DNA of 64,000 nucleotides from Heracleum sosnowskyi (GCA_030848705.1 CM061237.1:86671910-86735909); one strand, 5' to 3'; counted from the stretch's first letter, positions 35,570-48,094 are shown. Notes: generated from the sequence alone by a model not told the origin. Numbers and translations are program-made.

Positions 35570-36079
35570 CACTACAAGAAAAACTGAATCAGACGACACC
35601 TTTCAGACAACGGACGGCCGAAAAAGTGTTGCCTAAAATTAACAGACGATAGGTTATTTTTTGGCTCGAAAAAGTATTGTCTAATCCACTACATTACAAC
35701 GGTTTACGAACCGTTGTCTAAGAAAGTGAAAAATAGTGGATATAGACGACGCAAATGAATGGGTTTAGACAACAGTTTTTTTAACACATGTCTAAATAAT
35801 ATTAAGACAATGTTTTAATTTAACCGTTGTTGGATTGAGACAACGGTTGTCTTAGTTGTATTTTGTGAATAAACGTAAGACAATGTTGCAAAGAAAGTTC
35901 TATCAAGTTTGAAAATAATAAAAGTGTAATTTTCAATTTTCTTCTTACAAAATCGAAAATAATAAAGGAAGTTGTAATTATTAAAAATAAAAATTGTGAA
36001 AAATTGAGAAAATTAGAAAAATAGAACGGAGCGATCTGAGAGCGCCATCTCACCGCCCTCGTCTTCTCCTTTATATAAG

Positions 36080-37790
36080 TATATTGATTTTATTATAAAA
36101 TTGTGAGTAAATTATTGGATAATAATTTTTATATATTAGGATGTTGACTAACTTTGTTTTATTTATTCAATTTATAAAAGTATAAAACAATGGTTTTTGT
36201 TTAACAAAGTATTGTAAATTGTAAGACTTAACAATGGTTTTGTTCCAAAAACCCGTTGTATATTTGTATAATATACACAAGGGTTTTCGTTTTGATCCGT
36301 TCGTTGTTGAATAATCTCTGTAACAATTGTTTATGTTGTTAAACCGTTGTATGCTATAGACAATGGTTTCGTTTTATAAAATCCTTGCGTGATTATTTAC
36401 GTTACAACGTTTTGTTTAGCTAAACCGTTGTCTATATCAAAAGCGTTGATTTTTAAAAAAAATACTTTATTTGTTGCCCTTAATACATACATAAGTATTA
36501 CACACTTCATACAATGTTATTGTATAAATCTCTTATTTGGATATTTAGTATAAAAAATTGTTAAATATATAAAAACACTTAAATAAATATTAATGATAAT
36601 AATAATATCATTGATAGATAGAATACGATCATACTTCAGATATTTTGTTATACACGTTGTAGATGTGGACATTATATATTGTATGATTTACGATCCTTGA
36701 TATTTATTTACAAGGAAATATTAGCTAGCTAGGAAAATGTTAATAATTATAACATTACTAATTCCGAAGTTAAACGAACATTATATAATAACTATACTAT
36801 TAGCGAATAAGTGACATACCAATACTAATAACAACAATGTTGTCATATTCAAATAACTCATTTTACATATCAGTATGACATAATTTAATTATAAAGTCGT
36901 CATTAAGTTTTCTTATATTAATTTTATATATGCGAGTCGGAACTAACGTATGTTTTGTTTATTCGATTTTATAAAAGTATAAGACAATGGTTTTTGTTTA
37001 ACAAAGTGTTGTAAGCTGTAAGACGTAACAATGGTTTTGGTCCAAAAAACGTTGTATAATATACACAAGTGTTTTTGTCTTGATCCATTCGTTGTTGCAT
37101 AAACTTTGTAACAATTGTTTATGTTGTTAAACCGTTGTATGATATAGACAATGGTTTTGTTTTATAAAATCCTTGCGTGATTATTTACGTTACAACGTTT
37201 TGTTTAGCTAAACTGTTTTCTATATCAAAAGCGTTGATTTTTTCAAAAAATACTTTATTTGTTGCCCTTAATACATACATAAGTGTTACGCACTTCATAC
37301 AATGTTATTGTATAAATCTCTTATTTGGATATTTAGTATAAAAGATTGTTAAATATATAAAAACACTTAAATAAAGGTTAATGATAATAATAATATCATT
37401 GATAGATCGAATACGATCATACTTCAGATATTATGTTATACACGTTGTAGATGCGGACATCATATATTGTATGATTTACGATCCTTGATATTTGTTTACA
37501 AGGAAATATTAGCTAGACAAACGTTAATGATTGTAACATTACTAATTCTGAACTTAAACAAACATTATATAATAACTATACTATTATTGATATTAGAACC
37601 TGAATAAGTGACATACCGAATATTATTAAAATAAATTTGTCATATTCAAATTACTAGTTTTACATATCAATATGATATAATTTAATTATAAAATCGTGAG
37701 TAAATTGTCTTATAATAATTTTTATATATACAAGTCAGGACTCACGTATGTTTTGTTTATCGATTTTATAAATGTATAAGACTTAAATCA
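36080..37790. repeat. Tandem duplication inside CACTA, ~795-base unit
   Basis: Unit 1 (about 36090-36885), unit 2 (about 36886-37680) and a short third copy (to about 37790) align. Examples: TATAAAAGTATAARACAATGG at 36170 and 36965; AATACGATCATACTTCAGAT at 36624 and 37417. Units carry the same AACCGTTGT words as the subterminal zones. There is no coding content. Confidence 0.85.
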
Positions 37791-38099
37791 AATTTATTCG
37801 GTTTGAGATTTTAACATTCAATTAGTTGTTTGACAAGTACTTCTGTGTAGTGTTTCGTCGCGAATTTTTCTTTCATTGTTTTTTTTTGAAATATTAAGGG
37901 AGTGGTAAAAAAGTCGTACTAAATAGATTTTGGTAAAAAAGTCGTACTAAATAGATTTCTAATTTTTCAATTATTTTCGTATATCACTAAAATAATTAAA
38001 TATTAACATTGGTGCGATTGGATGATTAAAAACTTAAATTTATTTTATTTATAATCAAATTTAAGTTTTTACAACACAAATGGAATTTATTTTTATTTT

Positions 38100-38646
38100 T
38101 GTCCCACACTTCATCACCAAACTCAAATTTTATTGAAATTTTCGAAGTCTTATTCCCCGTTAAACCAATAATTCATTTCCCCCTTAAACCAAAATTTCTC
38201 CCGTTCACCTTCCCCTCATTCTTAACAAACAGAATCCAATTAAGGCAGCCATTTTTCACCACACACATATCTCATATATTATATCTGTCTCCCCTAACCT
38301 GCTCTCTCTCTCCCCACAACTACTCTACAATTAATCGATGTCTCTCTCTCTGTTCTTTGTGATGCTTCTTCAGTTTGGGATTTTCTCGATTTAGGGCTTC
38401 TTCGATTTGGGGTACAATTTTAGATATTTTTTAGTTTTAGGGTTTGATTAATTGGTTTAATTAGTCACTTTTTATCCTCCCGCTCTTTCATTAGCTCTCT
38501 ATGTTTAGGTTTTTTTATTCTGTTATTTAATTTGGTGTTTGTGTTCTTTTTAATGTCTATACCCTGTACTGTCTTTAATTTTATTTTAATTTATGTAATA
38601 TTTTAATTTTTGGCAATTTATTGGTAATGTTTGAGTGAATGTGCAG
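38100..38646 (+). promoter_or_regulatory. Captured gene 5' region (leader and first intron)
   Basis: A CT-rich stretch with CTCTCTCTCT runs (38287-38352) is followed by CTCGATTTAGGGCTTCTTCGATTTGGGG and then a T-rich, intron-like stretch ending TGTGCAG at 38640-38646. This composition is typical of a plant 5' UTR and first intron, so the transposon may have taken a promoter with the gene piece. Confidence 0.5.
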
Positions 38647-40539
38647 ATCAAGATATTTGGGAAGAGAGGAGTGCACAAAGATACCAAGTTAGAGGAGCTA
38701 GGTGGAAAGATCTTTGAGAAAGATGGAATAACATCTGTGTCTTTTCGCTTTCAGACAGAGGGAAAAAGTTAAACGAGTATAACACCTCGTCTCATGTTAT
38801 GATTTATTGCTAATTATGTGATGTTTCTACTGAGGTCTTAGTTTGGATTTGCAGGTTCTGTGTTTGAGCCATGGGAGAGAGAAAAGAAGTTTGAAAAGAA
38901 ACTTCATAAGTTCTTTCCCATTGACATGGTATATTATTTTATCTTTTTGATATTCTTTTGAAAAGTATTGCTTTCTGGTATTGGATGATACATATATACA
39001 TAGAAAAATATCGATATTGACGTTTGTATATACATATCGATATTGACGTCTATATTATGTTTGTTGAGAAAACAATTATAGTTTTATGTTGTTTTGAATA
39101 CCTTTTAGTTTTGTATCATTAGTGGCAGCAGCTTAAGAGAAATAGTTGTTATGAATTGATGGTTACTTATGATAGTTTCTTTAGTAGAGTTTCCTACAAA
39201 TTTGTAGTACGTTTTATAAGTGAAAGATTATTGTTTTTAGGCTATTTAACTTATTTATTGATGCTACATTGTAGACACCGATTTTTGTTGACTGTTTAAA
39301 CTACTTCATGGATGCCGTAAACTGCGTTCTTGTAGACCGTATGCACCTGTCAGACGCTACCAGGTGGTTAAAAGACTTGCTAGATGGAGGTAAAAGAACG
39401 TTCCTTTTTTTCTTTATATCAGCTAATTAGTACAATTGAAATCTTGTATGTTGAGGATCCTTGACAAACAGACGCAGGATTTGCTGATAATCTGAGCGAT
39501 GATTCTGTTGAGATCCTTCTTCAGATCTTTGATAATGACAAGAGTGTAGTCTGGAAATACATCGACGATGACATCCAGGTCTGCTTTTTGGTTCAATATG
39601 CATATCCTGAATTCGTTATTAAGACTGTTTTTTATATTTTATGTAACAATTTTGCATTTATCACAGAGTTTGGCTATTCACATCCTCTCGCGTGCACTGT
39701 CACGTGAAAAGTTTCATATGTACTTAAAATGCGCAGTTCCATCCCTTGTGAAGCTTTTTTCTAATTCGTCCATCGAGTTACAAATCGCGGTAATCTTTAC
39801 AAAGTTAGTTAGTCGTTTTCCTCATATTAGTCAATTTAAATGCAACTGTAACTGAAGGTACCATCTCAATGTGTAGGGTGTGATTGCATTGACACGTTTA
39901 GCTGATACTTGCCCAAAATATATTCCAGTTATGCTTGAACAAAATGCTTTGGGAGAAGTGCAAAAAATTGCTAGTATTAAACCTAGGGATTTTGAGTTGG
40001 TAGAATGGGTAACCAAGTTCTTGGCAGTCATTTGTTACAGAGGTTTACCACAAGAAAAGGTGTTTTGCTGTTTTCCCTTTCTATTTCCTCTTCCCTATAT
40101 AACCATTCATAACAATTCCATGCTTTTTTTAACTACTCAAATGTTAGCAGGTCAAGGATGCTCTTACCATTTCTGAACGCCTCCTTCAAATTAATTCGCT
40201 TGGTGATCGCAATATAGTGTCAACATGCTATGCCCTTCAGTATCTTACTTACGGAAAGCATGTGCCAATTGAAGGAAAAACATGGGAGAAATTGATTAAA
40301 CGGCTTAGGGCTTACATCAGGTGAGTGTTTTTGGTATATATTCTCCTGTGGCCCTATTATTATTTCAATATCTAGTTAACACCCGTTATGTTTACTGGTA
40401 TTTCAGTAGTTGCTTCACTTTTAATGATACTGCGGCTGCGTGCTTTGAGCCTATAAGATCTGAATATATTGTGGTTTCCGGTTCTGCACTTGGAGTAGTT
40501 GGAAATTTTGCAAGATGGGGAAATCTCTACCAGATTCAG
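38647..40539 (+). pseudogene. Captured ARM-repeat (importin-alpha-like) gene fragment, eight exons
   Basis: Exons with AG/GT borders are readable at 38647-38767, 38855-38928, 39275-39389, 39478-39578, 39667-39789, 39877-40059, 40151-40320 and 40407-40539. From exon 4 on, the joined frame reads as armadillo repeats aligned with plant importin-alpha: SLAIHILSRALS, VPSLVKLFSNSSIELQIA, GVIALTRLADTCPKYIP, DRNIVSTCYALQYLTYG, SGSALGVVGNFARWG. Importin-alpha carries nuclear-localisation cargo. This copy lacks the importin-beta-binding N-terminus, has lost the Trp/Asn cargo-contact pattern, and ends before the C-terminal repeats. The first two exons (FGKRGVHKDTKLEELGGKIF; VFEPWEREKKFEKKLHKFFP) are not recognised and may come from another gene. 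Exon calls are by eye. Confidence 0.7.
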
Positions 40540-41053
40540 GTATAATCAAGTGAGGTACAATTTACGTAATATGTTATTATCCAACCTCGTGGCCGTTAGA
40601 TAAAGAAGTAATAGAAGCTACAGAGTTTTGTTGGTTAAATATACGGGGATGGTTTGTTATTTAAATGTACAAGGATCTGCTCTATGTATTAAGTTCACTG
40701 TACATGCTAATATATATGTGTGTGTACACCCAGCAGGTCTTTGAGCTGTCATTCTAACCCAATTTTACATGCTTGCTGGGCTAAAGCCCTTAGGTTTTTT
40801 CGTTGTTGTATTCTCCTGTGAAGTATGACATTTGCAAGCTGTGAATGATTTGTTGAGATCTGTTCAACATGCAATTCAAAATTTTGTAATAGTATAATAT
40901 ACATAGTTAATATACAGACGTCAATATCGAAAAACAATACCTTTTGAAAAGGTATTGCTTTCTGCTTGTTTATATAGCTATGGAGTAAGTACTTTTATGC
41001 CTTGCAAAGACCTAGAAATTATTATTTATATAGCTATGGTATTCACTATTCAG

Positions 41054-41509
41054 GAATCTGACTGCAACAATTCGAAGGTCTGCAACATCTTCAGGCTACA
41101 AGCCAGCACCTATCGTCGCCTTGTTCTCATCAAGAGGCCCATCATATTTATCTCACAATCTTCTCAAGGCAAGCACATTATATTTTTTTTTTCACAAATA
41201 TATAACTGCATGTACCAAAGTACTTCTCTTCTAGTTTTAATGAATGTTTTCTGCAAATACTTATTGTTGTGGATCACTGTACATATATGTGTGGGTATTG
41301 GAATAAAACGTTAATCTGTACTTCTACAGCCAGATATTACGGCACCAGGAGTGAATATTATTGCAGCATGGAGTAAAATGAACACAAAATTTGCACTCCC
41401 AGGACAGGCTCCACCAGATTACGTCGTAATCTCTGGAACGTCAATGGCAACCCCACACATTGCTGTTGTAGCTGCCTTAACAAATATTGGTTGTAGTAGT
41501 GAATTTTAG
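41054..41509 (+). pseudogene. Captured subtilisin-like protease (SBT) fragment, two exons
   Basis: Exon 1 (41054-41168) reads KPAPIVALFSSRGPS in one frame and ends at AAG|GCAAGC, a GC-type donor. Exon 2 (41330-41509) begins after CTACAG and reads PDITAPGVNIIAAW and VISGTSMATPHIAVVAA, then a TAG. This is the catalytic-serine segment of plant subtilases (GTSMA contains the Ser). The Asp and His catalytic regions, prodomain and Fn-III domain are absent. It lies on the same strand as the ARM fragment, 515 bases downstream. Confidence 0.8.
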
Positions 41510-42119
41510 TTCGTTGTAATAACAAATATTGATTGTAATGATATATAGTTGTTCCTTTTTGCATATATAAAACCATTGTCTAGCCTATTTTTAGACCATG
41601 GGGGCATTTATAAGAAGAGTTGTTATAAATAATATCTTACAACAACCAAGCTTTATAAAAGTGTTGTGTGTTAAAAATACGACAATGACTTATAAAAACT
41701 AAATCATTGTACGAAGGAATTACATACATGAGATGAAAAAGAATAAACCGTCATCTGAGAGTAAGAAAGACAACAATTTGGAAAACAAAAACTGTTGTAT
41801 AAACTGCTTCCTAGAACGGTATTTAAATCGATTAATACATAAACTATTGTTGTTTCTAGCTATTATACAAAAATTTATATTTACTCGTATGTTGTCTTCA
41901 TCACCTTATACAACGCAATTTTTGGTAGGAAACTGTCGTCCTTTCTGGCTATTATACCACACTTTGTTAATCGGTGACTGTCGTGTCAGTGCTTATACAC
42001 AACATTTTTAAACCGTTGTCTGAGGTCCATCTGACGACATCTCAATAGTCATCAGTTTTTAGGGGTAATAGACAACGGGCCTGGGTGAGTCGTCTGTTTC
42101 AGTTTTTCTTGTAGTGCTA

Positions 42120-43044
42120 CTCCATTTTGTTGTGGAGTTCTAGGAGCTGAAAACTGTTGAGAAATTCCTTTATCCTTGCAGAACTCATACAATGTTGAAT
42201 TTCTGAACTCAGTTCCATTATCACTTCTCAAAGCTACTACAGAGGAACCAGTTCTTTGTGCTTCTCTATCAACTCTCTTGATATGCTCTATAATTACTTG
42301 AGGAGCTTCATCCTTGGAAAATAGGAATTCCACCCAAGTGTATCTTGAATAATCATCAACCATGACTAGAGCATATTTCTTCCTGGAAAGGGATATTACA
42401 TTTATAGGGCCAAATAGATCCATGTGAATTAGCTGCAGAGGTTTTGAGTTTGAATTGAGCAGTTTGTTCTTGTGACTTGATCTTTTTATCTTTCCTCTTT
42501 GACATGCTTCACATGTTCCATCTTGAACAAACTCCAAAGCAGGCATGTCTCTTATGAGTTTTCTCTTTGCCAGAGAGTTCATTGCCTTAACATTCAAGTG
42601 AGACGGTTTCTTGTGCCACAACCAAAATTCTTCATTGGTGGCTTTAGTGTAGAAACAACAAATTTCTCCCTTATCTGCAGCCTTAAGATTTGCTACAAAC
42701 AAGCTTCCTTTCTTCACACCAGTCAAAACAACTTCACCACTTCCCCTTTTAGAGATTATACATTGATCTTCATCAAATTCCACTTTGAATCCCCTGTTAG
42801 TAAATTGTCCAATGCTTAAGAGGTTGTACTTTAGTCCCTCAACAAATGTTACATCTTCAATAATGACATTTCCAGATTTTACACTGCCATATCCCATTGT
42901 ATAACCAATGTTGTCATTTCCAAAGGTTACTGATGGGCCAGCCTTCTCCTCAAAATGTGATAGCAGGGATATATCACCAGTCATGTGACTTGAGCATCCA
43001 CTGTCCAAGATCCATATGACTCTTTTATTCCTGTTGCCCTGCAT
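42120..43044 (-). pseudogene. Sirevirus no. 2 protease and integrase N-terminal part
   Basis: Open from ATG 43044 to the CACTA edge. Protease: WILDSGCSSHMTG near the start. Integrase: WHKKPSHLN with CEACQRGK forms the HHCC zinc module (first part diverged), followed by the catalytic core with IHMDLFGPI and SDNGTEFRN, and then SAPRTPQQNGV at the junction. The reading frame past 42117 enters the transposon. Upstream, pol is in a different frame from gag; the join is AATGCAG|GG at 43034-43047. Confidence 0.88.
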
Positions 43045-43055
43045 TCACAAAATGA

Positions 43056-45523
43056 CTAAGTTGTTTTTGGTAACCACACTTGGTAGGGTCCAGTTGATTT
43101 AGAAACAGTTTTGTTATTGATTCTTCTATCATAAACAACATTCTTCACAGTAGGAGACTTCACTGTGTTTGAGGCTTTAGAGTTGACACTCTTAGGCTCA
43201 CATGAAGTCTTTACCCTCTCAACCTTGATTGGGGATCCTGTCCTGTGAGTGTGCATATGTGTGTGTGATTCACAGGATTGTGCAGAGTCAAGTTTATGCT
43301 TTAGATATAAGCAATTAGAAATCACAGTCACATAGCATGTCATACAGTTAGAATTACCACAGAAAGAATCATGGATAGTGTTCATGCCAACAGAAATATT
43401 ACTCAGGTTATCAACTTCAACATTGACAGGTTTATTACACTTATGAGTCAAATGATTCACAGATAAGCATTTCTGACACTGTTTCCTAGGAGCATTTGGC
43501 ACATAAGCAGAACTGTTGCCCTTGTTGACACCTACTTTACCATTCCTGTTCTGTTTCTTCTTCTTAACAACTTCTTTATTGTCCTTAGGACTCTTGACAA
43601 GGTTGTCTTTGGTTTCTTTCTGATTTACAGATTTGGGAGAGGAAGAAGTGTCTTTAATAGCCTCATCTTCTTCAAGTAATTGTTGTTTGATGACCATTAA
43701 TTCTTCATCAAACTGAACAACACTCTTTTTGAAGATGGGCTTTTCAACACCAGACAAAATGGTTGGGGCATTTTTGTTTACAAAAGATTCTTTTCCTTTG
43801 CCTTTGGTCTTTTCCTTCCCTTGTCATTCTCATAATCAAAACCAACTCCAACCTTGTTGTCTTTAGTGTGTTCCTTGTGATAGTTTTGAACAAGCTCAGA
43901 GGAGTTCTTAAAGCTTCTTATCTTTAATTCATTTTCAGCAATTTGTTCTCTAAGAGCTGTTTCTATTTGTTCAACACAAACTACTTTGTTCTTAAGATAC
44001 TCAATCTCCTTCTTCAAACCATCAAGACTCACAACCATTAATTCAAGTTCCTCATTCTTTTCTGTAAGCTCAAGATTTTTATCAGTTAGTCTATCAATTT
44101 CTTCATTTGCAACTAACATGGTAGTATGAATATTAAACATCTCAGTACTCATATATTCAACAGTTTGCTTGTATTGAGAAGGAGTCATATCAAGAGAACT
44201 AAGAATAGGTACCTAATTTGAAGAATCACCATCATTAGAGAATGCCATCAAAACATAGTTTGAATACTCCTGTTCTTCTTCTTAATCAGAATCATCCCAG
44301 CACTTTCCCTCTGCAATAAAAGCTTTACCCTGCTGTTTCTTGAGTAGAGCTTCATACTTAGCTTCAAGCTCTAAGTATGCTTTATCCTTTTCGACCTGTT
44401 TGGGCTTCTTGTACTCTGTAGCAAAGTGCCCAAGTTCATTGCAGTTATATCACCTTATCTTGGACCTATCCACACTCCCAGACTTGTATCCTCCTTTAGC
44501 AGCACCAGCAATTCCTTTTCCTTTACTGAAGTTGTTTGTGCCACTTGATCCACCAGCATTTCCAGCATTAAACTTGGACTTAAATGGCTGCTTCCTTTTG
44601 AACCTAATGTTAGGATATCTCCTAGCCATATAGGCAAAAGATTCATTTTCCATCTTGTCCAATTCATCTATGCTGTAGAACTCATCTTCCTCAGGAAAAT
44701 CATAGATGACTTGTGACTCATCTCCAGTGTCTTCAACTTCCAGCTCTTCAATCTTGACTTAATTGACTTTCAAAGATTCCATTCTTTGACCTAGGTTGTC
44801 AGCAATGAGGGCACAAGAAGTGTTGGCCATCATTCCTTGCTTTGCTTGAATGGATCTCTTTTGAAACAACTCTAGTTCATATGTTTTCAAAACACCATAC
44901 AACACATCAAAACCAATCTTGGTTAGATCCCTTTCCTTGAGGGAAGAGATTCTTGGTTCCAAATGATCTGGTAGAGTCAGTAAGAACTTCATGTTGAGCT
45001 CTTCTGTTTCATAGTGTTTATCATAGAGTTTGAGCTCATTTATTAGCTTGTTGAACCTTTCAAATACCTCTGTGATTCCCTCCTTTGGCTGAGCCATGAA
45101 AGCTTTATACTGGGAAACCAGAATCTGCTTCTTGTTCTTTCTCACTTATGGAGTTCCTTCACATGGCACTTCTATAAGATCCCACATCTTCTTCGCACTA
45201 CTGCAATGAGCAACGGTGCCATACATGTTGAAATCCATAGATTCACAAATAATGAGTTGAAGATGTCCATCTAGTGCTATTTTCTCCTTTTCAGGATCAG
45301 TGTATTTAGAAGGGTCTTTAGGCTCATATCTAGCTGGTATTATCTCAGTACCAACAGTTGTTTCAGCAATCTCAATCATTGGAGTGAAGGGACCATGTTT
45401 TAGGATGTCTAAGTACATGGGGTTTGAAGCTTTGATGAATAGCAACATCTTCTTCTTCCATAGACTGTAGTGTTCCTTGTTGAAGGGAGGAATCTTGATA
45501 CTGCTTAATTTATGTGAACTCAT
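43056..45523 (-). pseudogene. Sirevirus no. 2 gag, broken
   Basis: ATG at 45523 (MSSHKLSSIKIPPFNKEHYS). In succession on minus: capsid-like part with YSLWKKKMLLFIKA and KKMWDLIE (stop at 45146); continued at 45145-44759 (FMAQPKEGITEVFERFNKLI); Gly/Ser-rich linker at 44662-44450; a ruined zinc knuckle near 44417-44456, with a stop at the first Cys position and Tyr at the last; a coiled coil at 44188-43778; and a second knuckle CQKCLSVNHLTHKC near 43440-43480. It ends VWLPKTT then TAG at 43056. Two knuckles plus a coiled coil match the gag of Sirevirus no. 3. Confidence 0.85.
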
Positions 45524-45554
45524 TCTTGATCTTTTCCTGTTTGTATATCAATAG

Positions 45555-45569
45555 CCTGCTCTGATACCA
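45555..45569 (-). other. Primer binding site of Sirevirus no. 2
   Basis: The minus strand reads TGGTATCAGAGCAGG two bases after the 5' LTR end, complementary to initiator tRNA-Met. Confidence 0.9.
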
Positions 45570-45571
45570 CT

Positions 45572-46491
45572 TGTTAGATATGAATATCACTAAGAAACTA
45601 GACAGAGGGGGGGGGGGGTGAATGGATAGTTTTGATATTTTTCGTTTTCTTGAAAACTAATAAGCTGTCAAAGATTGTGTTGTATAAAATGCGGAATTGA
45701 AATAAACAGAACAGCACACAATCACTTTAATCTACTTTGTATTAAGTAAATTAAATACTACAGCTTCTAAAATTTCACAAGTGAAATTCTAGCTTCTAAA
45801 CAAGAACAGTGTTTTCTTGTTTTCTTACAGAGAAAAGAGTGCTTGAATTTTTCTATGTGTTACTCTCTTAGAGCATCTCCAATGGGGTTGGCTAAATTGA
45901 TTGGCTATATTAATGTAAATAGATAATTAGCTAAAATTTGTTGAACATGTAAGGTATTATACTCCAATGGAATTGGCTATAATGGTTGGCTATATTCTAA
46001 AAATAGTAATTGATTATTATTTGAAGTTGTTAAAAATAGAAAATATTATTTCATTATGGTAACGGATGATGTGTAAAATTGCTACAGGTCTCTAGGGGTT
46101 CAGCAAATATAGCCAATGTCATCACGTTGGCTAAAATTATAGACAAAGGTTTTGACCCATTGGAGTGAAACATTTTTTTACATATTTTCTATAAATTTTA
46201 TTTTTAGTATGCCACCTAGGATTTTAGCTAAGGGCTTTTGTGGGTTGGAGATGCTCTTACAGCTAACAGTAGGGTGTGCACAATATATATATCCTATACA
46301 AAACTAGTGCACACACCTATTTACACAGTTACCCCTAACTGTAAGTCCAACTTGTCCTGCCATAAGAAGTTAACTGTGTCAGGAAGGACCACTTGCTTTC
46401 GGTAGTCTTTCCCGTTTCTGTAGCTGCTTGTCTCTAATCTTTCTCTCCAAGTTTTGCTGTAGATTTGCCATCTGTCTTTGGACCACCTTAC
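45572..46491 (-). repeat. 5' LTR of Sirevirus no. 2, part; split by a MITE and a copia element
   Basis: It matches 22341-22892 apart from the inserted MITE. The match stops at CACCTTAC (46491), where the copia LTR TGTAGGG begins. In the intact 3' LTR the next bases are CGTAACATATG. The missing 5' portion must lie beyond the nested stack. Confidence 0.92.
45871..46256. mobile_element. MITE, 386 bp, TSD TTA (PIF/Harbinger-like)
   Basis: The termini GAGCATCTCCAA and TTGGAGATGCTC are perfect 12-base inverted repeats. TTA is duplicated at 45868-45870 and 46257-46259. The other LTR copy has the empty site CTCTCTTACAGC near 22644, which proves both borders. It has no ORF; internal GGCTAAA/GGCTATA words repeat. 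The three-base TTA duplication fits PIF/Harbinger. Confidence 0.92.
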
Positions 46492-48081
46492 TGTAGGGTT
46501 TCGGGGCAACAAACGCAGCGAAAAACAATCGTAAAACAATAAAAATTCCGAAACCCTAACCCTAGGATCCGTGTACAAGACATGGCTGATTATGGAGAAA
46601 CGAAATCATACCTTAAAGAGCTTTAAAGTTCGGAAAGATGTAGGTCCTTGTTGTAATCACCACACAGCCCTTGTCCAAGATCTGCGTCGCCAAAGTCGTC
46701 CACACGAACGCTCGATCGTCCAACGATCAATGGAGTTCGGTACTAGCCGAAAAAACTGCCCCTCTCTCTCTCTCTCTCTAGCCTCTCTTAATGCAGAGCT
46801 GCTAGGGTTTTCTTTAATTCGAAATTGCAGAAAAATCATACCTCAATAATACATCATAATGTATTTATATGAGATAGAGGATTGGGCCAAAACCCTAAAT
46901 CCGTTTTTGGGCTTCTTAAAACCCAATCTGATTTTGGTTTTAGTATTAAATTCGAAATTCTATTTAATTAAGACCATCTCAATTAAATGACTAATTTCGA
47001 AAATAATCAGTTAATATTAAATTCGAATTCTGATTTAATTAAGACCAGCTCAATTAAATAACTAATTTCAAATTTAATCATTTAATTTAAATTCATAATT
47101 TAAATTAAAACTCCATTTAAAACGTTCTAAGTGTGTGACCCTTTAGGTTATTATTTCGTTGGCAATAATTTTATTCTTAAATAAAATTATAAACAATGAG
47201 CGGCATCTAGTAATACATCATTGCTCCCCAAGAAATAATAATAAATGGTGATCCAATTAAACCTTTCGTGACTAATGTTTCCGTGTAATATAATCCATTT
47301 AACCAAATATTATAGATTAAACTCGAGGCATGTTATTAGTCATCCTCTTCAACATTTAATCCAGGTTTCCTTGATCAATGAGTAGACTATTAAAACAAAT
47401 CAATATTTGAGCATGGCCATGCATTTTCATAGTCTCACTCAATCAAGAGGCCAATAATATCTCTCCTAATAATAGGAGGGTTAAATCCTATATCTATCAT
47501 TCATATTTCTCATACGACTCATAATATACCTGATGTCCACTTTTATCATCACCCGGTCAAAGGTAACTTTTAATGTAATCAAAGTATTTTAATCCTCGTA
47601 TAGAAATATAATGATCTCAAGTCTAAGGATCATTACACCATTATCACTGTGAGCTATTCTAATGACTTTATTACCATGTAGAATATCACTGTGGGTCAAT
47701 CCGGTGCCATGTAGAATATTACATGCACCTATGTTCTTGACTTTAGTATCACTATACCTATGACCAATGAGATGTGGTCATTTAGTCAACGATCATACTA
47801 ATCTTTATGCATCATAATTGTCCCAATTCATAATGCTTAATTAGGGATATTTTAGGAATATAAACACTATTCATATAATCTCATTTTTAAGTCACATACT
47901 TAAAGACATAGAATACGTGTTCAATATTCCAAGGACATTTATTACTCTAACATTAATATCGCAGTAAATAAAGACATAATAATTGTTGTCGAATAATCAA
48001 TAGAACATAATCATTATTAAATAACAAAATAGTGTTTCCCAGAAGTACAATTGTATTGTCTCTAGGGCACTAACACTAACA
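46492..48081 (-). repeat. 3' LTR of copia element, 1590 bp
   Basis: Plus-strand edges are TGTAGGGTTTCGGGGC and GGGCACTAACACTAACA. The first ~960 bases match 53892-54859 with about six substitutions and a (CT)n length difference. Confidence 0.92.
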
Positions 48082-48094
48082 ATCTCCCACTTGC
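48082..48094 (-). other. Polypurine tract of copia element
   Basis: The minus strand reads GCAAGTGGGAGAT directly before the LTR start TGTTAGTG. It touches the gag-pol stop codon. Confidence 0.85.

Larger units (their letters stand above)
35570..42116 (+). mobile_element. Pack-CACTA transposon (CMC/EnSpm), 6547 bp, TSD CTA, non-autonomous
   Basis: Terminal inverted repeats begin CACTACAAGAAAAACTGAA at 35570 and end with the complement at 42116. The arms match over 28 bases with one mismatch. CTA is duplicated at 35567-35569 and 42117-42119, and the interrupted integrase frame is continuous across the site. Subterminal AACCGTTGT/ACAACGGTT words crowd both ends. No transposase (TNPA/TNPD) frame exists. 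The interior instead contains spliced pieces of two host genes (38100-40539 and 41054-41509). Confidence 0.93.
22341..46491 (-). mobile_element. Sirevirus (Ty1/copia) no. 2, minus strand, nested host of four insertions
   Basis: Read on the minus strand the order is: 5' LTR (46491 down to 45572, itself interrupted), primer binding site, gag, protease-integrase, RT-RNase H, spacer, extra ORF, polypurine tract, 3' LTR (23600 to 22341). The rest of the 5' LTR lies beyond the copia insertion at 46492, outside the window. All ORFs are broken. The LTRs differ by roughly 2% over the comparable ~520 bases by my count, making this older than the copia element inside it. Confidence 0.9.

Noticed and set aside
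41733..42011. 92-codon ORF near the CACTA right end as a transposase remnant
   Set aside because: The sequence consists of subterminal AACCGTTGT-type repeats. There are no TNPA/TNPD motifs.
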